Assembly (NCBI RefSeq): GCF_013342985.1
Contig: NZ_CP054490.1
Coordinates: forward strand, 1-64,000
DNA: 64,000 nt
Reading direction: 5' to 3'
DNA from: Candidatus Ruthia endofausta
GTDB taxonomy: Bacteria > Pseudomonadota > Gammaproteobacteria > PS1 > Pseudothioglobaceae
Position numbers and translations under genes: made by a program. Below the pieces are notes generated by a model. The model saw only the letters and a list, made by a program, of their open reading frames with translations. It ran no database searches and was not told where the DNA came from. Below, piece after piece: positions 1 through 9,489 of this stretch; positions within the stretch are counted from its first letter, which is position 1, and each line of letters begins with the position of its first letter.

Positions 1-555
1 GTATATTTACGAATTGAGCCTCAAGAGCCGGGTGCTGGTTATGAGTTTGTTGATGAAATTAAGGGCGGTGCTATCCCTAAAGAATATGTACCTGCAGTAA
101 ATAAAGGTATTCAAGAGCAAATGAAAAATGGCGTATTGGCTGGCTTTCCTTTAGTTGATATTAAAGTAACTGTTTACGATGGTTCTTATCATGATGTTGA
201 CTCAAATGAGATGGCATTTAAAATTGCAGCCAGTAAGTGCTTGAGTGAAGGTGTTAGAATGGCTAATCCTCAATTACTTGAGCCAATGATGGCGGTTGAA
301 GTTTCAACGCCTGAAGATTATATGGGTGATGTGATGGGCGATATTAATAGGCGTCGTGGTATTGTCGGTGCGATGGAAGATATACTTACAGGTAAGCAAG
401 TTAAGGCAGAAGTCCCTTTAGCAGAAATGTTTGGTTATGCTAATGATTTGCGCTCAATGACACAAGGTCGAGCAAGCTATTCAATGGAATTTGTAAAATA
501 TACGGCAGCGCCCAAAAACGTGGTTGATGAAGTGATTGAAAAATTAAATAAGTAA
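1..555 (+). CDS. fusA: Elongation factor G, C-terminal part
   Basis: This is the last 184 residues of the ribosomal translocase EF-G, a GTPase that moves tRNA and mRNA through the ribosome. The reading frame is open from base 1, so the gene begins outside the window and the GTPase domain is not visible. The visible part matches EF-G domains IV and V, including the conserved stretches [12 protein letters not shown] and [11 protein letters not shown] and the C-terminal RASYSMEF region. It lies 10 bases ahead of tuf with AAGGGGAA between them, the usual str-operon order (rpsL-rpsG-fusA-tuf). Identification is firm. The only limitation is the truncation by the window edge. Confidence 0.97.
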   Translation, partial: VYLRIEPQEPGAGYEFVDEIKGGAIPKEYVPAVNKGIQEQMKNGVLAGFPLVDIKVTVYDGSYHDVDSNEMAFKIAASKCLSEGVRMANPQLLEPMMAVEVSTPEDYMGDVMGDINRRRGIVGAMEDILTGKQVKAEVPLAEMFGYANDLRSMTQGRASYSMEFVKYTAAPKNVVDEVIEKLNK

Positions 556-565
556 GGGGAATAAA

Positions 566-1756
566 ATGTCAAAAGAAAAATTCAAAAGAACCAAACCACA
601 CGTCAACGTCGGCACAATCGGTCACGTTGACCACGGCAAAACCACACTCACAGCCGCCATCACTAAAGTCATGGCGGAAGCGCGCGGCGGTGAATTCAAA
701 GATTATGCAGATATTGATAATGCCCCTGAAGAAAGAGAACGCGGTATTACTATCTCAACAGCCCATGTAGAGTATGAGTCTGAAGTTCGTCACTACGCAC
801 ACGTTGACTGTCCAGGACACGCCGACTACGTTAAGAACATGATCACAGGTGCTGCTCAAATGGACGGTGCTATTATTGTCATTGCTGCCACAGACGGTCC
901 AATGGCTCAAACCCGTGAACACATTCTATTATCTAAGCAAGTAGGCGTACCTTACATCGTTGTTTACATGAACAAAGCCGATATGGTTGATGATGATGAA
1001 TTGGTTGAATTGGTTGAAATGGAAATCCGTGAGCTATTAGACGAATACGATTTCTCAGGTGATGACACCCCGGTTATCTTCGGTTCAGCACTGAAAGCTT
1101 TAGAAGGCGACACCTCAGATATTGGCGTGCCTTCCATTATTAAATTAGTAGAAGCACTAGACACCTACATTCCAACCCCTAAGCGTGACACAGATAAATC
1201 CTTCATCATGCCAATTGAGGACGTATTCTCAATTTCAGGTCGTGGTACTGTGGTAACAGGTCGTATTGAAGCAGGCATTGTTAATGTCGGTGACGAGTTA
1301 GAAATCGTTGGCATTAAAGATACTCAAACCACCACTTGTACAGGTGTTGAAATATTTAGAAAGTTACTTGATTCAGGCGAGGCAGGTGACAATGTCGGTG
1401 TGTTACTTCGTGGTACCAAGCGTGAAGAAGTTGAGCGCGGTCAAGTATTGGCTAAGCCAGGTTCAATCAAGCCACATTCAAAGTTTGAAGCCGAAGTTTA
1501 TATTTTAACCAAAGATGAAGGTGGTCGTCATACCCCATTCTTTAACAACTACCGTCCACAGTTCTATTTTAGAACAACAGATGTGACAGGTGCTTGTCAG
1601 CTTCCTGATGGTGTAGAGATGGTGATGCCAGGTGACAACGTGAAAATGCAAGTAGAATTATTGTCACCAGTCGCTATGGAAGATGGTTTAAGATTTGCTA
1701 TTAGAGAGGGTGGTCGTACGGTGGGTGCGGGTGTGGTTTCTAAGGTGACGGATTAA
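566..1756 (+). CDS. tuf: Elongation factor Tu
   Basis: EF-Tu delivers aminoacyl-tRNA to the ribosome as a GTP complex. The 396-residue length is normal. Visible GTPase motifs are GHVDHGKT (residues 19-26), DCPGH near 81 and NKAD near 136, followed by the two beta-barrel domains. The start has a good AGGGGAA ribosome site. The first ~100 bases use many C-ending codons, unlike the A/T-ending codons of most neighbours and of later parts of this gene. This may reflect strong codon selection or gene conversion with a second tuf copy that is not visible here. Position between fusA and tRNA-Trp/secE is typical for gammaproteobacteria. Confidence 0.98.
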   Translation: MSKEKFKRTKPHVNVGTIGHVDHGKTTLTAAITKVMAEARGGEFKDYADIDNAPEERERGITISTAHVEYESEVRHYAHVDCPGHADYVKNMITGAAQMDGAIIVIAATDGPMAQTREHILLSKQVGVPYIVVYMNKADMVDDDELVELVEMEIRELLDEYDFSGDDTPVIFGSALKALEGDTSDIGVPSIIKLVEALDTYIPTPKRDTDKSFIMPIEDVFSISGRGTVVTGRIEAGIVNVGDELEIVGIKDTQTTTCTGVEIFRKLLDSGEAGDNVGVLLRGTKREEVERGQVLAKPGSIKPHSKFEAEVYILTKDEGGRHTPFFNNYRPQFYFRTTDVTGACQLPDGVEMVMPGDNVKMQVELLSPVAMEDGLRFAIREGGRTVGAGVVSKVTD

Positions 1757-1832
1757 TCAAAAAAAGTTAAAACTTAAACAGATTTAAAAAATAGAGTTGG
1801 CTTGGACAAATATCTAAGCCTTTAAGGTTTAT

Positions 1833-1908
1833 AGGCAAGTGGCTCAATTGGTAGAGTAATGGTCTCCAAAACCATTGGTTGGGGGTTCGAATCCCTCCTT
1901 GCCTGCCA
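1833..1908 (+). tRNA. trnW: tRNA-Trp (CCA anticodon)
   Basis: The 76-base sequence folds as a cloverleaf. The acceptor stem AGGCAAG pairs with CTTGCCT and is followed by discriminator G and an encoded CCA. A D arm with GGTAGAG, a T arm containing GTTCGAATC, and an anticodon stem ATGGT/ACCAT enclosing loop CTCCAAA are also visible. The anticodon is CCA at 1866-1868, which decodes UGG (tryptophan). The gene sits between tuf and secE, as in many gammaproteobacteria, and is probably processed from the same transcript. Confidence 0.97.
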
Positions 1909-1924
1909 TGTTAAAGGATGTAAT

Positions 1925-2296
1925 GTGACTAAAGCAGTAGAAAGACAAGTAAAAGAGTCATCACTAGGAATGATTGTATCAGTTCTAATTGTAATTGCAT
2001 CTCTTGTGTTGTTTTATTTAGACCCATTAGGATTAAATAAAACGCTATACAAAGTATTGGTTTTATTGTCTAGTCTTGTGTTGGCAGGTTTTGTGTTCTT
2101 TAAATCATCCCAAGGCGTGCGTTTTAGTTTATTTTTAATTGAGACAAAAATTGAATTACGTAAGGTTGTGTGGCCCACACGCGATGAAACTATTAAAACC
2201 ACAGGTATGATTATGGTTACTGTTGTGATTGTGGCTATTTTCTTGTGGATAGTTGATGCACTACTCTCGTTGATGGTGCAGTTGTTAACAAATTAA
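1925..2296 (+). CDS. secE: Preprotein translocase subunit SecE
   Basis: SecE is the clamp subunit of the SecYEG channel in the inner membrane. The 123-residue product has three predicted membrane segments (about residues 14-32, 41-60 and 93-118). The conserved cytoplasmic SecE helix, including ELRKVVWPTRDET, lies before the last one. The frame is open back into the tRNA, but the start chosen is GTG at 1925: it begins just after the tRNA, has AAAGGA seven bases upstream, and gives the usual gammaproteobacterial length. nusG follows after 12 bases, the universal secE-nusG pairing. Confidence 0.95.
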   Translation: MTKAVERQVKESSLGMIVSVLIVIASLVLFYLDPLGLNKTLYKVLVLLSSLVLAGFVFFKSSQGVRFSLFLIETKIELRKVVWPTRDETIKTTGMIMVTVVIVAIFLWIVDALLSLMVQLLTN

Positions 2297-2308
2297 GAGG
2301 GGGCTAAG

Positions 2309-2842
2309 ATGTCTAAAAGATGGTATGTGCTTCATGCAAGAAGTGGTTTTGAAGCGAAAGTTAAGATTGCAATTGAAGGGTCTGTTATTAGAGAAGGACT
2401 TGAAGACTTGGTAGGTGAGGTTTTGGTGCCAACTGAGCAAGTTGTTGAGTTAAAAGATGGGCAGAAAAAAACGGCAGAACGTAAGTTTTTTCCAGGTTAT
2501 ATGTTGGTGAATATGGAACTTACTGAACCCAGTTGGTTGCTAGTTAAAAACACTAATAATGTGATTGGTTTTATTGGCGGCTCATCAGGCAAACCTTCTC
2601 CAATTACGCAACGTGAAGTTGATAAAATTCTTGCACGTGTGCAAGAAGGCGCTGACAAGCCTAAGCCTAAAGTGGCTTATCAACCAGGCGAAGAAATTTT
2701 AGTTATTGATGGACCGTTTAATGAATTTAATGGCTTGGTTCAAGCAGTTGATTATGAAAAGAATTTATTGAGAGTAGAGGTGCTAATTTTTGGTCGTTCT
2801 ACTTCGGTAGAATTGGAATTCTCACAAGTAGAGAAAACTTAA
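2309..2842 (+). CDS. nusG: Transcription antitermination factor NusG
   Basis: NusG binds the RNA polymerase clamp, reduces pausing and links transcription to Rho and to the ribosome. The 177-residue protein begins with the typical NGN domain (KRWYVLHARSGFE) and contains FFPGYMLVNM. It ends with a KOW domain in which PGEEILVIDGPF is clear. The start has a strong GAGGGGG ribosome site eight bases upstream. It is cotranscribed with secE and precedes the L11-L1 ribosomal genes as in most bacteria. Nothing is unusual in length or sequence. Confidence 0.98.
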   Translation: MSKRWYVLHARSGFEAKVKIAIEGSVIREGLEDLVGEVLVPTEQVVELKDGQKKTAERKFFPGYMLVNMELTEPSWLLVKNTNNVIGFIGGSSGKPSPITQREVDKILARVQEGADKPKPKVAYQPGEEILVIDGPFNEFNGLVQAVDYEKNLLRVEVLIFGRSTSVELEFSQVEKT

Positions 2843-2849
2843 ACGACAA

Positions 2850-2939
2850 ACAACTTTTAAAGTTGTGATTTAACAGGGGAGCTTAATCGGCGTTTGTACC
2901 TATAACGGGTATAAATACCCAAAATGAGGCAAAGCCTCA
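2850..2939 (+). promoter_or_regulatory. Structured leader of the rplK-rplA operon
   Basis: Three short inverted repeats fill the 107-base gap before rplK. They are ACAACTT/AAGTTGT at 2850-2866, GGGTAT/ATACCC at 2907-2920, and TGAGGC/GCCTCA around an AAA loop at 2925-2939, directly before the AAGGAAG ribosome site. In E. coli, ribosomal protein L1 represses its own operon by binding an RNA structure at this place. The sequence shows the repeats; autoregulation by L1 here is inference from the known family. Confidence 0.5.
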
Positions 2940-2949
2940 AGGAAGAAAA

Positions 2950-3390
2950 ATGGCTAAAAAAATTGAATCCTATATTAAACTTCAAGTGGCTGCACAAGAA
3001 GCAAATCCATCACCACCTGTAGGTCCTGCATTGGGTCAGCATGGTGTTAATATTATGGAATTTTGTAAAGCATTTAACGCAAAGACTCAAGATATTGACA
3101 AAGGCATGAAAGTACCCGTTGTGATCACTGTTTATAGTGATCGTAGTTTTACCTTTGTAACTAAAACACCACCAGCAGCTTTGTTAATCTTAAAAGTAAC
3201 GGGTATTAAAAGAGGTAGTAGCCTTCCTCATCTAGATAAAGTGGGTAATATTACTCGTGTCCAATTAGAAGAAGTGGCTAGTATGAAGATGAAAGATTTG
3301 AATGCTAATGACATGGATGCAGCAGTTAATATTATTGCTGGCACGGCTAGGTCAATGGGTATCACGGTGGAGGGTGGAGCAAGTGGCTAA
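2950..3390 (+). CDS. rplK: 50S ribosomal protein L11
   Basis: L11 forms the base of the ribosomal stalk near the GTPase centre and binds 23S rRNA. The 146-residue product is close to the usual 142. It shows the typical N terminus [12 protein letters not shown], the [15 protein letters not shown] proline-rich segment, and the C-terminal RNA-binding domain ending [12 protein letters not shown]. The AAGGAAG ribosome site supports the ATG start. Its last eight bases overlap the start of rplA, which suggests translational coupling within the L11-L1 operon. Confidence 0.98.
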
Positions 3391-4078
3391 ATTAACAAAA
3401 AAACAAAAAAATATTTCAGCCAAGGTTGAGTCTAATAAGCATTATTCAATTAATGACGCTTTAAATTTATTAAAAGAATGTGCAACAGCAAAATTTGATG
3501 AGTCTATCGATGTGAGTATCAATTTAGGTATTGATGCTAAGAAATCTGACCAAAATGTTCGTGGTGCAGTGCTTTTACCAAATGGTACGGGCAAAACAGT
3601 TCGTGTTGCTGTATTTACTCAAGGTGACAATGTGGCTAAAGCACAAGATGCTGGTGCAGACGTTGTTGGCATGGAAGATTTAATGAAATCTATGCAAGAC
3701 GGTGATTTAAACTATGATGTGGTGATTGCATCTCCAGACGCCATGGGTGTTGTGGGTCGTCTAGGTCAAGTGTTAGGTCCTCGTGGTTTGATGCCTAACC
3801 CTAAAGTCGGTACAGTAACGTTAGATGTTGTAACTGCTGTTAATAATGCTAAAGCAGGTCAAGTGCGTTATCGCGCTGACAAAGCTAGTATTGTTCATGG
3901 CTGTGTTGGCAGAGCGTCATTTGATACAAGCGCGCTAACGCAAAATATTAATGCTTTAATAGAAGCACTTAAAAAAGAAAAACCTAGTTCAGCCAAGGGT
4001 ATTTTTTTTAAAAAATTAAGTATTTCTTCAACCATGGGGCCAGGATTTAGCGTTGATTTAGCAAGTGTAGATATTTAA
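3383..4078 (+). CDS. rplA: 50S ribosomal protein L1
   Basis: L1 binds 23S rRNA at the E-site stalk and commonly represses its own mRNA. The 231-residue product (E. coli: 234) contains the L1 signature region [15 protein letters not shown] and the preceding [13 protein letters not shown]. The frame is open further upstream inside rplK, but that extension does not resemble L1. GTG at 3383 is preceded by GGTGGAG and gives VAKLTKKQK, the normal beginning of the family. It overlaps the end of rplK by eight bases. Confidence 0.95.
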   Translation: MAKLTKKQKNISAKVESNKHYSINDALNLLKECATAKFDESIDVSINLGIDAKKSDQNVRGAVLLPNGTGKTVRVAVFTQGDNVAKAQDAGADVVGMEDLMKSMQDGDLNYDVVIASPDAMGVVGRLGQVLGPRGLMPNPKVGTVTLDVVTAVNNAKAGQVRYRADKASIVHGCVGRASFDTSALTQNINALIEALKKEKPSSAKGIFFKKLSISSTMGPGFSVDLASVDI

Positions 4079-4091
4079 GTTTTATTAAAAG

Positions 4092-4170
4092 AGGTCTTTG
4101 CATGATGATGCAAAGACCTTTAAGAGAATTCTTTGGGTCGCAAGATTTTTCTTGCATGACCTCAAAGACC
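4092..4170 (+). promoter_or_regulatory. rplJ-rplL leader with alternative hairpins
   Basis: The 232-base gap before rplJ holds a perfect 12-bp hairpin (4092-4103 with 4108-4119). A second stem follows: CTTTG+GGTC+GCAAG with CTTGC+GACC+CAAAG, with small bulges, at 4131-4167. The sequence CAAAGACC occurs in both 3' arms (4111-4118 and 4163-4170). Either copy can therefore pair with GGTCTTTG at 4093-4100, so two folds exclude each other. Neither hairpin is followed by a T run, so they do not look like ordinary terminators. In E. coli the L10-L12 complex binds the equivalent leader and blocks translation. Confidence 0.55.
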
Positions 4171-4310
4171 ATAGGTGCAAACGTATCTTCTGGTATGTTT
4201 GTTTAATTGATTGATTTTTTCGATCTGCCTATGTAGAGGGTATGCAAATACTCTGTGGCGAAAGTTATCGAAAGATGGCTTTCTTTTTTAAATTGTTCAG
4301 GAGAAGGTAA

Positions 4311-4835
4311 ATGGCTCTAAATCTGATGGCAAAAAAAGCAGTTGTTGAACAAGTAAATTCACTTGCAAAAGTGTCAGTTTCTGTTGGCGTTGCTGAGTAT
4401 CGCGGATTGACAGTTGAGCAAATGACTAATTTACGTTCAAGTGCGCTTGATGCTGATGTGACTCTACGTGTTGTAAAGAACTCACTAGCAAAAAGAGCAT
4501 TGATAAAGACAGAATGCGAATGTGTATTGCCGGTTCTTAGTGGACCCGTTATTTTGGGTTTTTCACAAGAAGATCCAGGTGCAGTAGCACGAGTATTCAA
4601 AAATTTTATCAAGAAGAATGAAGATTTACTCGTTAAAGGTTTGGGCGTTTCAGGTGAATTTGTAGAATCAAATCAACTTCAACGCATTGCAGACTTACCA
4701 ACTAAAGATCAAGCAATTGGTATCATAATGGCGTTAATGTTAGCACCAGTTGAGAAACTAGTTAGAACCTTAATTGAGGTGCCAACTAAGGCGACTCGAG
4801 TAGTGGCAGTAGTTTGCGATCAAAAGCAATCATAA
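4311..4835 (+). CDS. rplJ: 50S ribosomal protein L10
   Basis: L10 anchors the L7/L12 dimers to the ribosomal stalk. The 174-residue protein has the conserved N-terminal region around [14 protein letters not shown] and [12 protein letters not shown], and a C-terminal helix that would bind L12. The CAGGAGAAGG ribosome site fits the ATG start. It is separated from rplL by 22 bases containing a good ribosome site, and the two form one operon. A structured leader lies upstream. Confidence 0.97.
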   Translation: MALNLMAKKAVVEQVNSLAKVSVSVGVAEYRGLTVEQMTNLRSSALDADVTLRVVKNSLAKRALIKTECECVLPVLSGPVILGFSQEDPGAVARVFKNFIKKNEDLLVKGLGVSGEFVESNQLQRIADLPTKDQAIGIIMALMLAPVEKLVRTLIEVPTKATRVVAVVCDQKQS

Positions 4836-4857
4836 ATAAATAAAAGGAGTAAATATC

Positions 4858-5238
4858 ATGGCTAAATTAACCAATGAAGATATTTTAAATGCAATTGCCG
4901 ATATGTCGGTAATGAATGTTGTTGGGTTAGTATCAGCAATGGAAGAGAAGTTTGGTGTAAGTGCTGCTGCAGTAGTTGCGGCACCAGTTGCAGCAGCAGA
5001 CCCAGGTGATGACGCAGTAGCTGAAAAAGATGAGTTTGACGTTATGTTAACCTCATTTGGTGAGAAAAAAGTTGCTGTCATTAAGGCGGTTCGTAGTATT
5101 ACTGGATTGGGTCTTAAGGAGGCTAAAGACATGGTTGAGTCTGCGCCAGTAGTAATCAAAGAGGGTGCGTCTAAAGCAGAAGCTGAAGAGATTCAAAAAC
5201 AGCTTGAAAAAGCTGGTGCTAACGTAAAACTAAAATAA
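4858..5238 (+). CDS. rplL: 50S ribosomal protein L7/L12
   Basis: L7/L12 is the multi-copy stalk protein that recruits translation factors. The 126-residue product has the N-terminal dimerisation helix, an alanine-rich hinge ([12 protein letters not shown]) and the conserved C-terminal domain with [20 protein letters not shown] and ending GANVKLK. The AAAAGGAG ribosome site is strong, as expected for a protein made in excess over L10. An intrinsic terminator directly follows. Confidence 0.98.
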   Translation: MAKLTNEDILNAIADMSVMNVVGLVSAMEEKFGVSAAAVVAAPVAAADPGDDAVAEKDEFDVMLTSFGEKKVAVIKAVRSITGLGLKEAKDMVESAPVVIKEGASKAEAEEIQKQLEKAGANVKLK

Positions 5239-5255
5239 TTAGTTAAACGTAAAAA

Positions 5256-5292
5256 CTTAGAACCCCCTTGTCGGGGGTTCTAAGTTTTATTT
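5256..5292 (+). terminator. Terminator or attenuator between rplL and rpoB
   Basis: A perfect 12-bp stem pairs CTTAGAACCCCC with GGGGGTTCTAAG around a five-base loop and is followed by TTTTATTT. This is a textbook intrinsic terminator. E. coli has a partial attenuator in the same gap, which lowers rpoBC expression relative to the ribosomal genes. Whether this one is leaky cannot be seen from sequence. Confidence 0.9.
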
Positions 5293-5340
5293 GTGTACAG
5301 ACTCAATGAAATGTTTTTTAAAAATATCAATTGAAGTTTG

Positions 5341-5368
5341 TTGATTAAGAAGAAATTTTTTATATAAC
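5341..5368 (+). promoter_or_regulatory. Possible rpoB promoter
   Basis: TTGATT (5341-5346) and TATAAC (5363-5368) are separated by 16 bases and lie just upstream of the rpoB start, after the rplL terminator. The match to sigma-70 elements is fair, but chance matches are common in AT-rich DNA. It would allow rpoBC to be transcribed independently of the strong terminator. Confidence 0.35.
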
Positions 5369-5393
5369 ACGATCGACTCAATACGAGGTATTC

Positions 5394-8300
5394 ATGGCTT
5401 ATTCATTCACCGAAAGAAAGCGAATTAGAAATAACTTTGGTTCTAGAGAATCAATTTTGACCGAACCAGATTTACTAGCAATCCAAATTGATTCATTTAA
5501 TAGTTTTATCCAAGCGGGTAACAAAACTAAGCAAGACGTTGGTTTACATGCTGTTTTTCAATCAGTGTTTCCGATTACTGCGGTTAATAGTTATGCTCAA
5601 ATTGAGTACGTTGATTATGAATTACAAGAACCTAAATTTAATGTTGAAGAGTGTAAGTTACGTGGCATAACGTTTGCATCCACATTACGCGTGAAATTAA
5701 ATTTGGTTTTATTTGATAAAAATGCTTCAACTTTAAAGAAAAAGCGCAAAGTTAAGCAAATTATTGAAGAAGATGTTTATTTAGGACAATTGCCACTTAT
5801 GACTGAAACGGGTACCTTTGTTATTAATGGTACTGAGCGTGTTGTTGTCTCTCAACTACACAGATCTCCTGGCGTTATTTTTGAGCATGATAAGGGTAAA
5901 ACACACTCTTCAGGTAAGATTTTATTCTCGTCACGCATTATTCCTTACCGTGGTTCATGGTTGGATTTTGAATATGACCATCACGAGCATTTGTATGTTC
6001 GAATTGACAGGCGTAGAAAATTACCAGTCACCACATTATTACGCGCCATGGGCCTAAGTAGTGAAGGTATTCTTGAAACCTTTTTTGAAAAGACTATTAT
6101 TAAATTAAAAGCCAAATCATGTGATTTGAGCATGGCACCGATTCGCCTGCAACGCACAATTGCAGAATTTGATATTGTTGTCAATCAAGACGTGGTAGTT
6201 GAAAAAGGTCGTAGAATTACTGCTAAGCATGTCAAGTTATTGGAAAAAGCAGGTATTAAATCAATCAATGCACCATTAGAGTATCTACTTGATAAGGTAA
6301 TTTCTGCTGATATTATTGATAAAGATACGGGTGAAATTTTAATATCAGCCAATACTGTTATTTCTGAAGAAGTATTAGAGTTACTAAACACTAATAAAAT
6401 TAAAAAAATAGAAATCCTTTATATTAATGTGTCTGAGACAGGTGCTTATATTTCAGATACATTGCGCTTAGATGAAACGCAAACCGAGATTGAAGCTCGT
6501 ATGTCCATCTATCATGTAATGCGTCCGGGTGAGCCTGCCACTGAAGATGCGGTTAATCTACTATTTAACAATTTATTTTTTAAAAATGACCGCTATGATT
6601 TATCAAAAGTTGGCCGTATGAAGCTTAATCGTCGTTTGGGCATTGGGTCTGAAACAGGTGAGCATGTATTAACCAATGATGACATTATTAGTGTTATTAA
6701 GTTACTCATTAATATTAAAGACGGTAATGATTCTGTTGATGATGTTGATACGTTAGCCAACAGACGCGTAAGAGCAATTGGTGAGATGATTGAAAATCAG
6801 TTTAGAATTGGCCTTGTTAGAGTTGAAAAAGCAGTCAGAGAAGGTTTGAATTTAGCTGAAACAGACGAATTAACGCCACAAGATTTAATCAATTCTAAGC
6901 CTGTATCTGCAGCAGTTAGAGAATTTTTTGGCTCCTCTCAGTTGTCTCAATTTATGGATCAAGTAAATCCTTTGTCAGGTGTGACTCATAAGCGTCGTAT
7001 TTCTGCGCTAGGCCCTGGTGGATTAACTCGTGAGCGTGCTGGTTTTGAAGTGCGTGATGTGCATCCTTCGCACTATGGTCGTTTGTGTCCAATTGAAACA
7101 CCAGAAGGCCCTAATATTGGCTTGATTAATACATTGGCTGTTTATGCTAAAACAAACAGCTATGGATTTTTAGAAACCCCTTATCAAGTGGTTAAAAATG
7201 GCAAAGTGACTAAAGAGGTGATTTATGTCTCAGCCATTGATGAAATCACGCATACAATTGCACAAGCAAATGCAATAGTGAATGATAAAGGCAAGTTAAT
7301 GGATGATCTTATTTCTTGTCGCCATAAGAATGAGTTTGTTTTGGTAAATTCATCAGAAGTGACGTTAATCGATATTGATTCTAAGCAAATTGCATCGGTA
7401 GCAGCATCACTCATTCCTTTCTTAGAGCATGACGATGCGAACCGTGCGCTGATGGGCTCAAACATGCAACGCCAAGCTGTTCCTGTGTTAAAAGCTGAAA
7501 AACCATTGGTTGGTACAGGTATTGAACGTGTTGTAGCAACGGACTCTCGTGTTTGCGTGACTGCTAAACATAGTGGCGTGGTTGAGGCAGTAGATGCATC
7601 ACGTATTGTTATTCGTGTAGATTCTAAACAAACTAAAGCAAGTGAGTTGGGTGTTGATATTTATAATTTGACTAAGTATTCACGCTCCAATCAGAATACT
7701 TGTATTAACCAAAAGCCATTAGTTAAAACCGGTGACAAAATTGCTGCTGGTGATGTTTTGGCAGATGGCCCATCAACTGATATGGGTGAGTTAGCACTGG
7801 GTCAAAATATGAAGATTGCCTTTATGCCTTGGAACGGCTATAACTTTGAAGATTCAATTTTAATTTCAGAGAAGATTGTGCAAGAAGATCGTTATACAAC
7901 CATTCATATTGAAGAGTTAACTGCTTATTCACGTGATACTAAATTAGGTCCTGAAGAGATTACCGCAGACATTCCAAATGTTAGCGAATCAGCACTGTCT
8001 AAGTTAGATGAAGTGGGTGTTGTTTATGTAGGTGCTCGTGTTAAAGGTGGCGATATCTTAGTAGGTAAGGTAACCCCTAAGAGCGAAACAGTGCTTTCTC
8101 CTGAGGAGAAATTACTCAGAGCTATTTTTGGCGAAAAAGCCAACAATGTTAAAGATTCATCATTACGTGTTGGTGCCTCTAAATCGGGTGTTGTTATTGA
8201 TGTTCAAGTATTTACACGTGATCGTGTGGAAAAAGATGCCAGAGCGTTAAGTATTGATGCAGAACGTTTAGAGAGAATTAAAAAAGACATCGACGATGAA

Positions 8301-9476
8301 TCTGGCATTATTGATGGTGATATCTTCCGTCGCGTACGTTTGAAACTTTCTGGTAATATGCTAAGTAAGACTGTTGGTGATATTAAAGTAGGTGAAAAGT
8401 TAAGCGCCAAGTTGATGAAAAAACTTGATAATAAAGACATTGCTGAGCTTAAAGTTGAAGATGCGACTGTTAATAAAGCAGTAGCAGCATTGGTTAAACA
8501 AGCCAAAGCCAAGCAAGTTGAGTTTGAGAAATTTTTTGAAGAAGAAAAAGCCAAAATTAACGAAGGCGCAGAATTGCCACCAGGGGTTATGAAGATGGTT
8601 AAAGTTTACGTAGCAACTCGTAAAACACTCCAAGTGGGTGATAAAATGGCTGGACGTCATGGCAATAAAGGTGTGATTTCACGTGTATCTCCAGTTGAAG
8701 ACATGCCTTATCTTGCAGATGGCTCTACCATAGATTTTATGCTTAATCCATTGGGTGTGCCATCACGTATGAATGTGGGTCAAGTATTAGAAGTTCACTT
8801 GGGTTATGCTGCTAAAGGTTTGGGACATAAAATTGCTGCCATATTAGACGAAAAACGCACTGAGATGGTTAAACAGATTAGAGACTTCTTAGACAAGGTT
8901 TATAATTCCTATGGCAAGCAAGAAGATTTAGCGTCATTTAGTGATGAAGAAATTATTGAACTGGCAAATAATCTTCGTGAAGGCGTGCCAATGGCAACAC
9001 CAGTATTTGATGGCATTAAAGAAGAAGACATTAAATCACTACTTAGGTTGGCTGATTTGCCAGAGTCTGGACAAGAACAATTGTACGATGGTCGTACAGG
9101 CGAGCCATTTGATCGCCACGTGACCGTCGGCTATATGCATATATTAAAACTGAACCATTTGGTTGATGACAAGATGCATGCGCGTTCTACTGGCCCTTAT
9201 TCACTAGTGACACAACAACCACTTAGTGGCAAGGCTCAGTTTGGTGGTCAAAGATTTGGTGAGATGGAGGTGTGGGCATTAGAGGCTTATGGTGCAGCAC
9301 ATACATTGCGCGAAATGTTAACCGTAAAATCTGATGATGTCGCAGGACGAGCAAAAATGTATAAGAGTATTGTTGATGGTAAGAATTTAACAGAGTCGGT
9401 CATGCCAGAATCGTTTAATGTTTTGGTAAAAGAGATTCGTTCGTTAGGTATTGATGTTGAGTTAGAACAACACTAA
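5394..9476 (+). CDS. rpoB: RNA polymerase beta subunit
   Basis: This is the beta subunit of RNA polymerase, forming half of the catalytic cleft. The 1360-residue length is close to the E. coli 1342. The rifampicin-pocket region is clear around residues 505-570 ([16 protein letters not shown] and [14 protein letters not shown]), as are [13 protein letters not shown] and the C-terminal [10 protein letters not shown]. The ribosome site is GAGG, seven bases before ATG. rpoC follows after 13 bases. No truncation or unusual insertion is apparent. Confidence 0.99.
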   Translation: MAYSFTERKRIRNNFGSRESILTEPDLLAIQIDSFNSFIQAGNKTKQDVGLHAVFQSVFPITAVNSYAQIEYVDYELQEPKFNVEECKLRGITFASTLRVKLNLVLFDKNASTLKKKRKVKQIIEEDVYLGQLPLMTETGTFVINGTERVVVSQLHRSPGVIFEHDKGKTHSSGKILFSSRIIPYRGSWLDFEYDHHEHLYVRIDRRRKLPVTTLLRAMGLSSEGILETFFEKTIIKLKAKSCDLSMAPIRLQRTIAEFDIVVNQDVVVEKGRRITAKHVKLLEKAGIKSINAPLEYLLDKVISADIIDKDTGEILISANTVISEEVLELLNTNKIKKIEILYINVSETGAYISDTLRLDETQTEIEARMSIYHVMRPGEPATEDAVNLLFNNLFFKNDRYDLSKVGRMKLNRRLGIGSETGEHVLTNDDIISVIKLLINIKDGNDSVDDVDTLANRRVRAIGEMIENQFRIGLVRVEKAVREGLNLAETDELTPQDLINSKPVSAAVREFFGSSQLSQFMDQVNPLSGVTHKRRISALGPGGLTRERAGFEVRDVHPSHYGRLCPIETPEGPNIGLINTLAVYAKTNSYGFLETPYQVVKNGKVTKEVIYVSAIDEITHTIAQANAIVNDKGKLMDDLISCRHKNEFVLVNSSEVTLIDIDSKQIASVAASLIPFLEHDDANRALMGSNMQRQAVPVLKAEKPLVGTGIERVVATDSRVCVTAKHSGVVEAVDASRIVIRVDSKQTKASELGVDIYNLTKYSRSNQNTCINQKPLVKTGDKIAAGDVLADGPSTDMGELALGQNMKIAFMPWNGYNFEDSILISEKIVQEDRYTTIHIEELTAYSRDTKLGPEEITADIPNVSESALSKLDEVGVVYVGARVKGGDILVGKVTPKSETVLSPEEKLLRAIFGEKANNVKDSSLRVGASKSGVVIDVQVFTRDRVEKDARALSIDAERLERIKKDIDDESGIIDGDIFRRVRLKLSGNMLSKTVGDIKVGEKLSAKLMKKLDNKDIAELKVEDATVNKAVAALVKQAKAKQVEFEKFFEEEKAKINEGAELPPGVMKMVKVYVATRKTLQVGDKMAGRHGNKGVISRVSPVEDMPYLADGSTIDFMLNPLGVPSRMNVGQVLEVHLGYAAKGLGHKIAAILDEKRTEMVKQIRDFLDKVYNSYGKQEDLASFSDEEIIELANNLREGVPMATPVFDGIKEEDIKSLLRLADLPESGQEQLYDGRTGEPFDRHVTVGYMHILKLNHLVDDKMHARSTGPYSLVTQQPLSGKAQFGGQRFGEMEVWALEAYGAAHTLREMLTVKSDDVAGRAKMYKSIVDGKNLTESVMPESFNVLVKEIRSLGIDVELEQH

Positions 9477-9489
9477 TTAGGAGAATTCA

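Noticed and set aside
964-1164. Minus-strand frame inside tuf rich in serine
   Set aside because: It is a shadow of the tuf coding frame without a ribosome site or family similarity.
4092-4119. Perfect hairpin before rplJ as an intrinsic terminator
   Set aside because: No T run follows the stem, so it is better read as a leader structure.
4830-5159. 109-residue minus-strand frame opposite rplL
   Set aside because: Its alanine and serine richness is the complement of the rplL hinge codons; no independent signal.
8204-8554. Serine-rich minus-strand frame within rpoB
   Set aside because: Antisense shadow of a charged helical region of rpoB.
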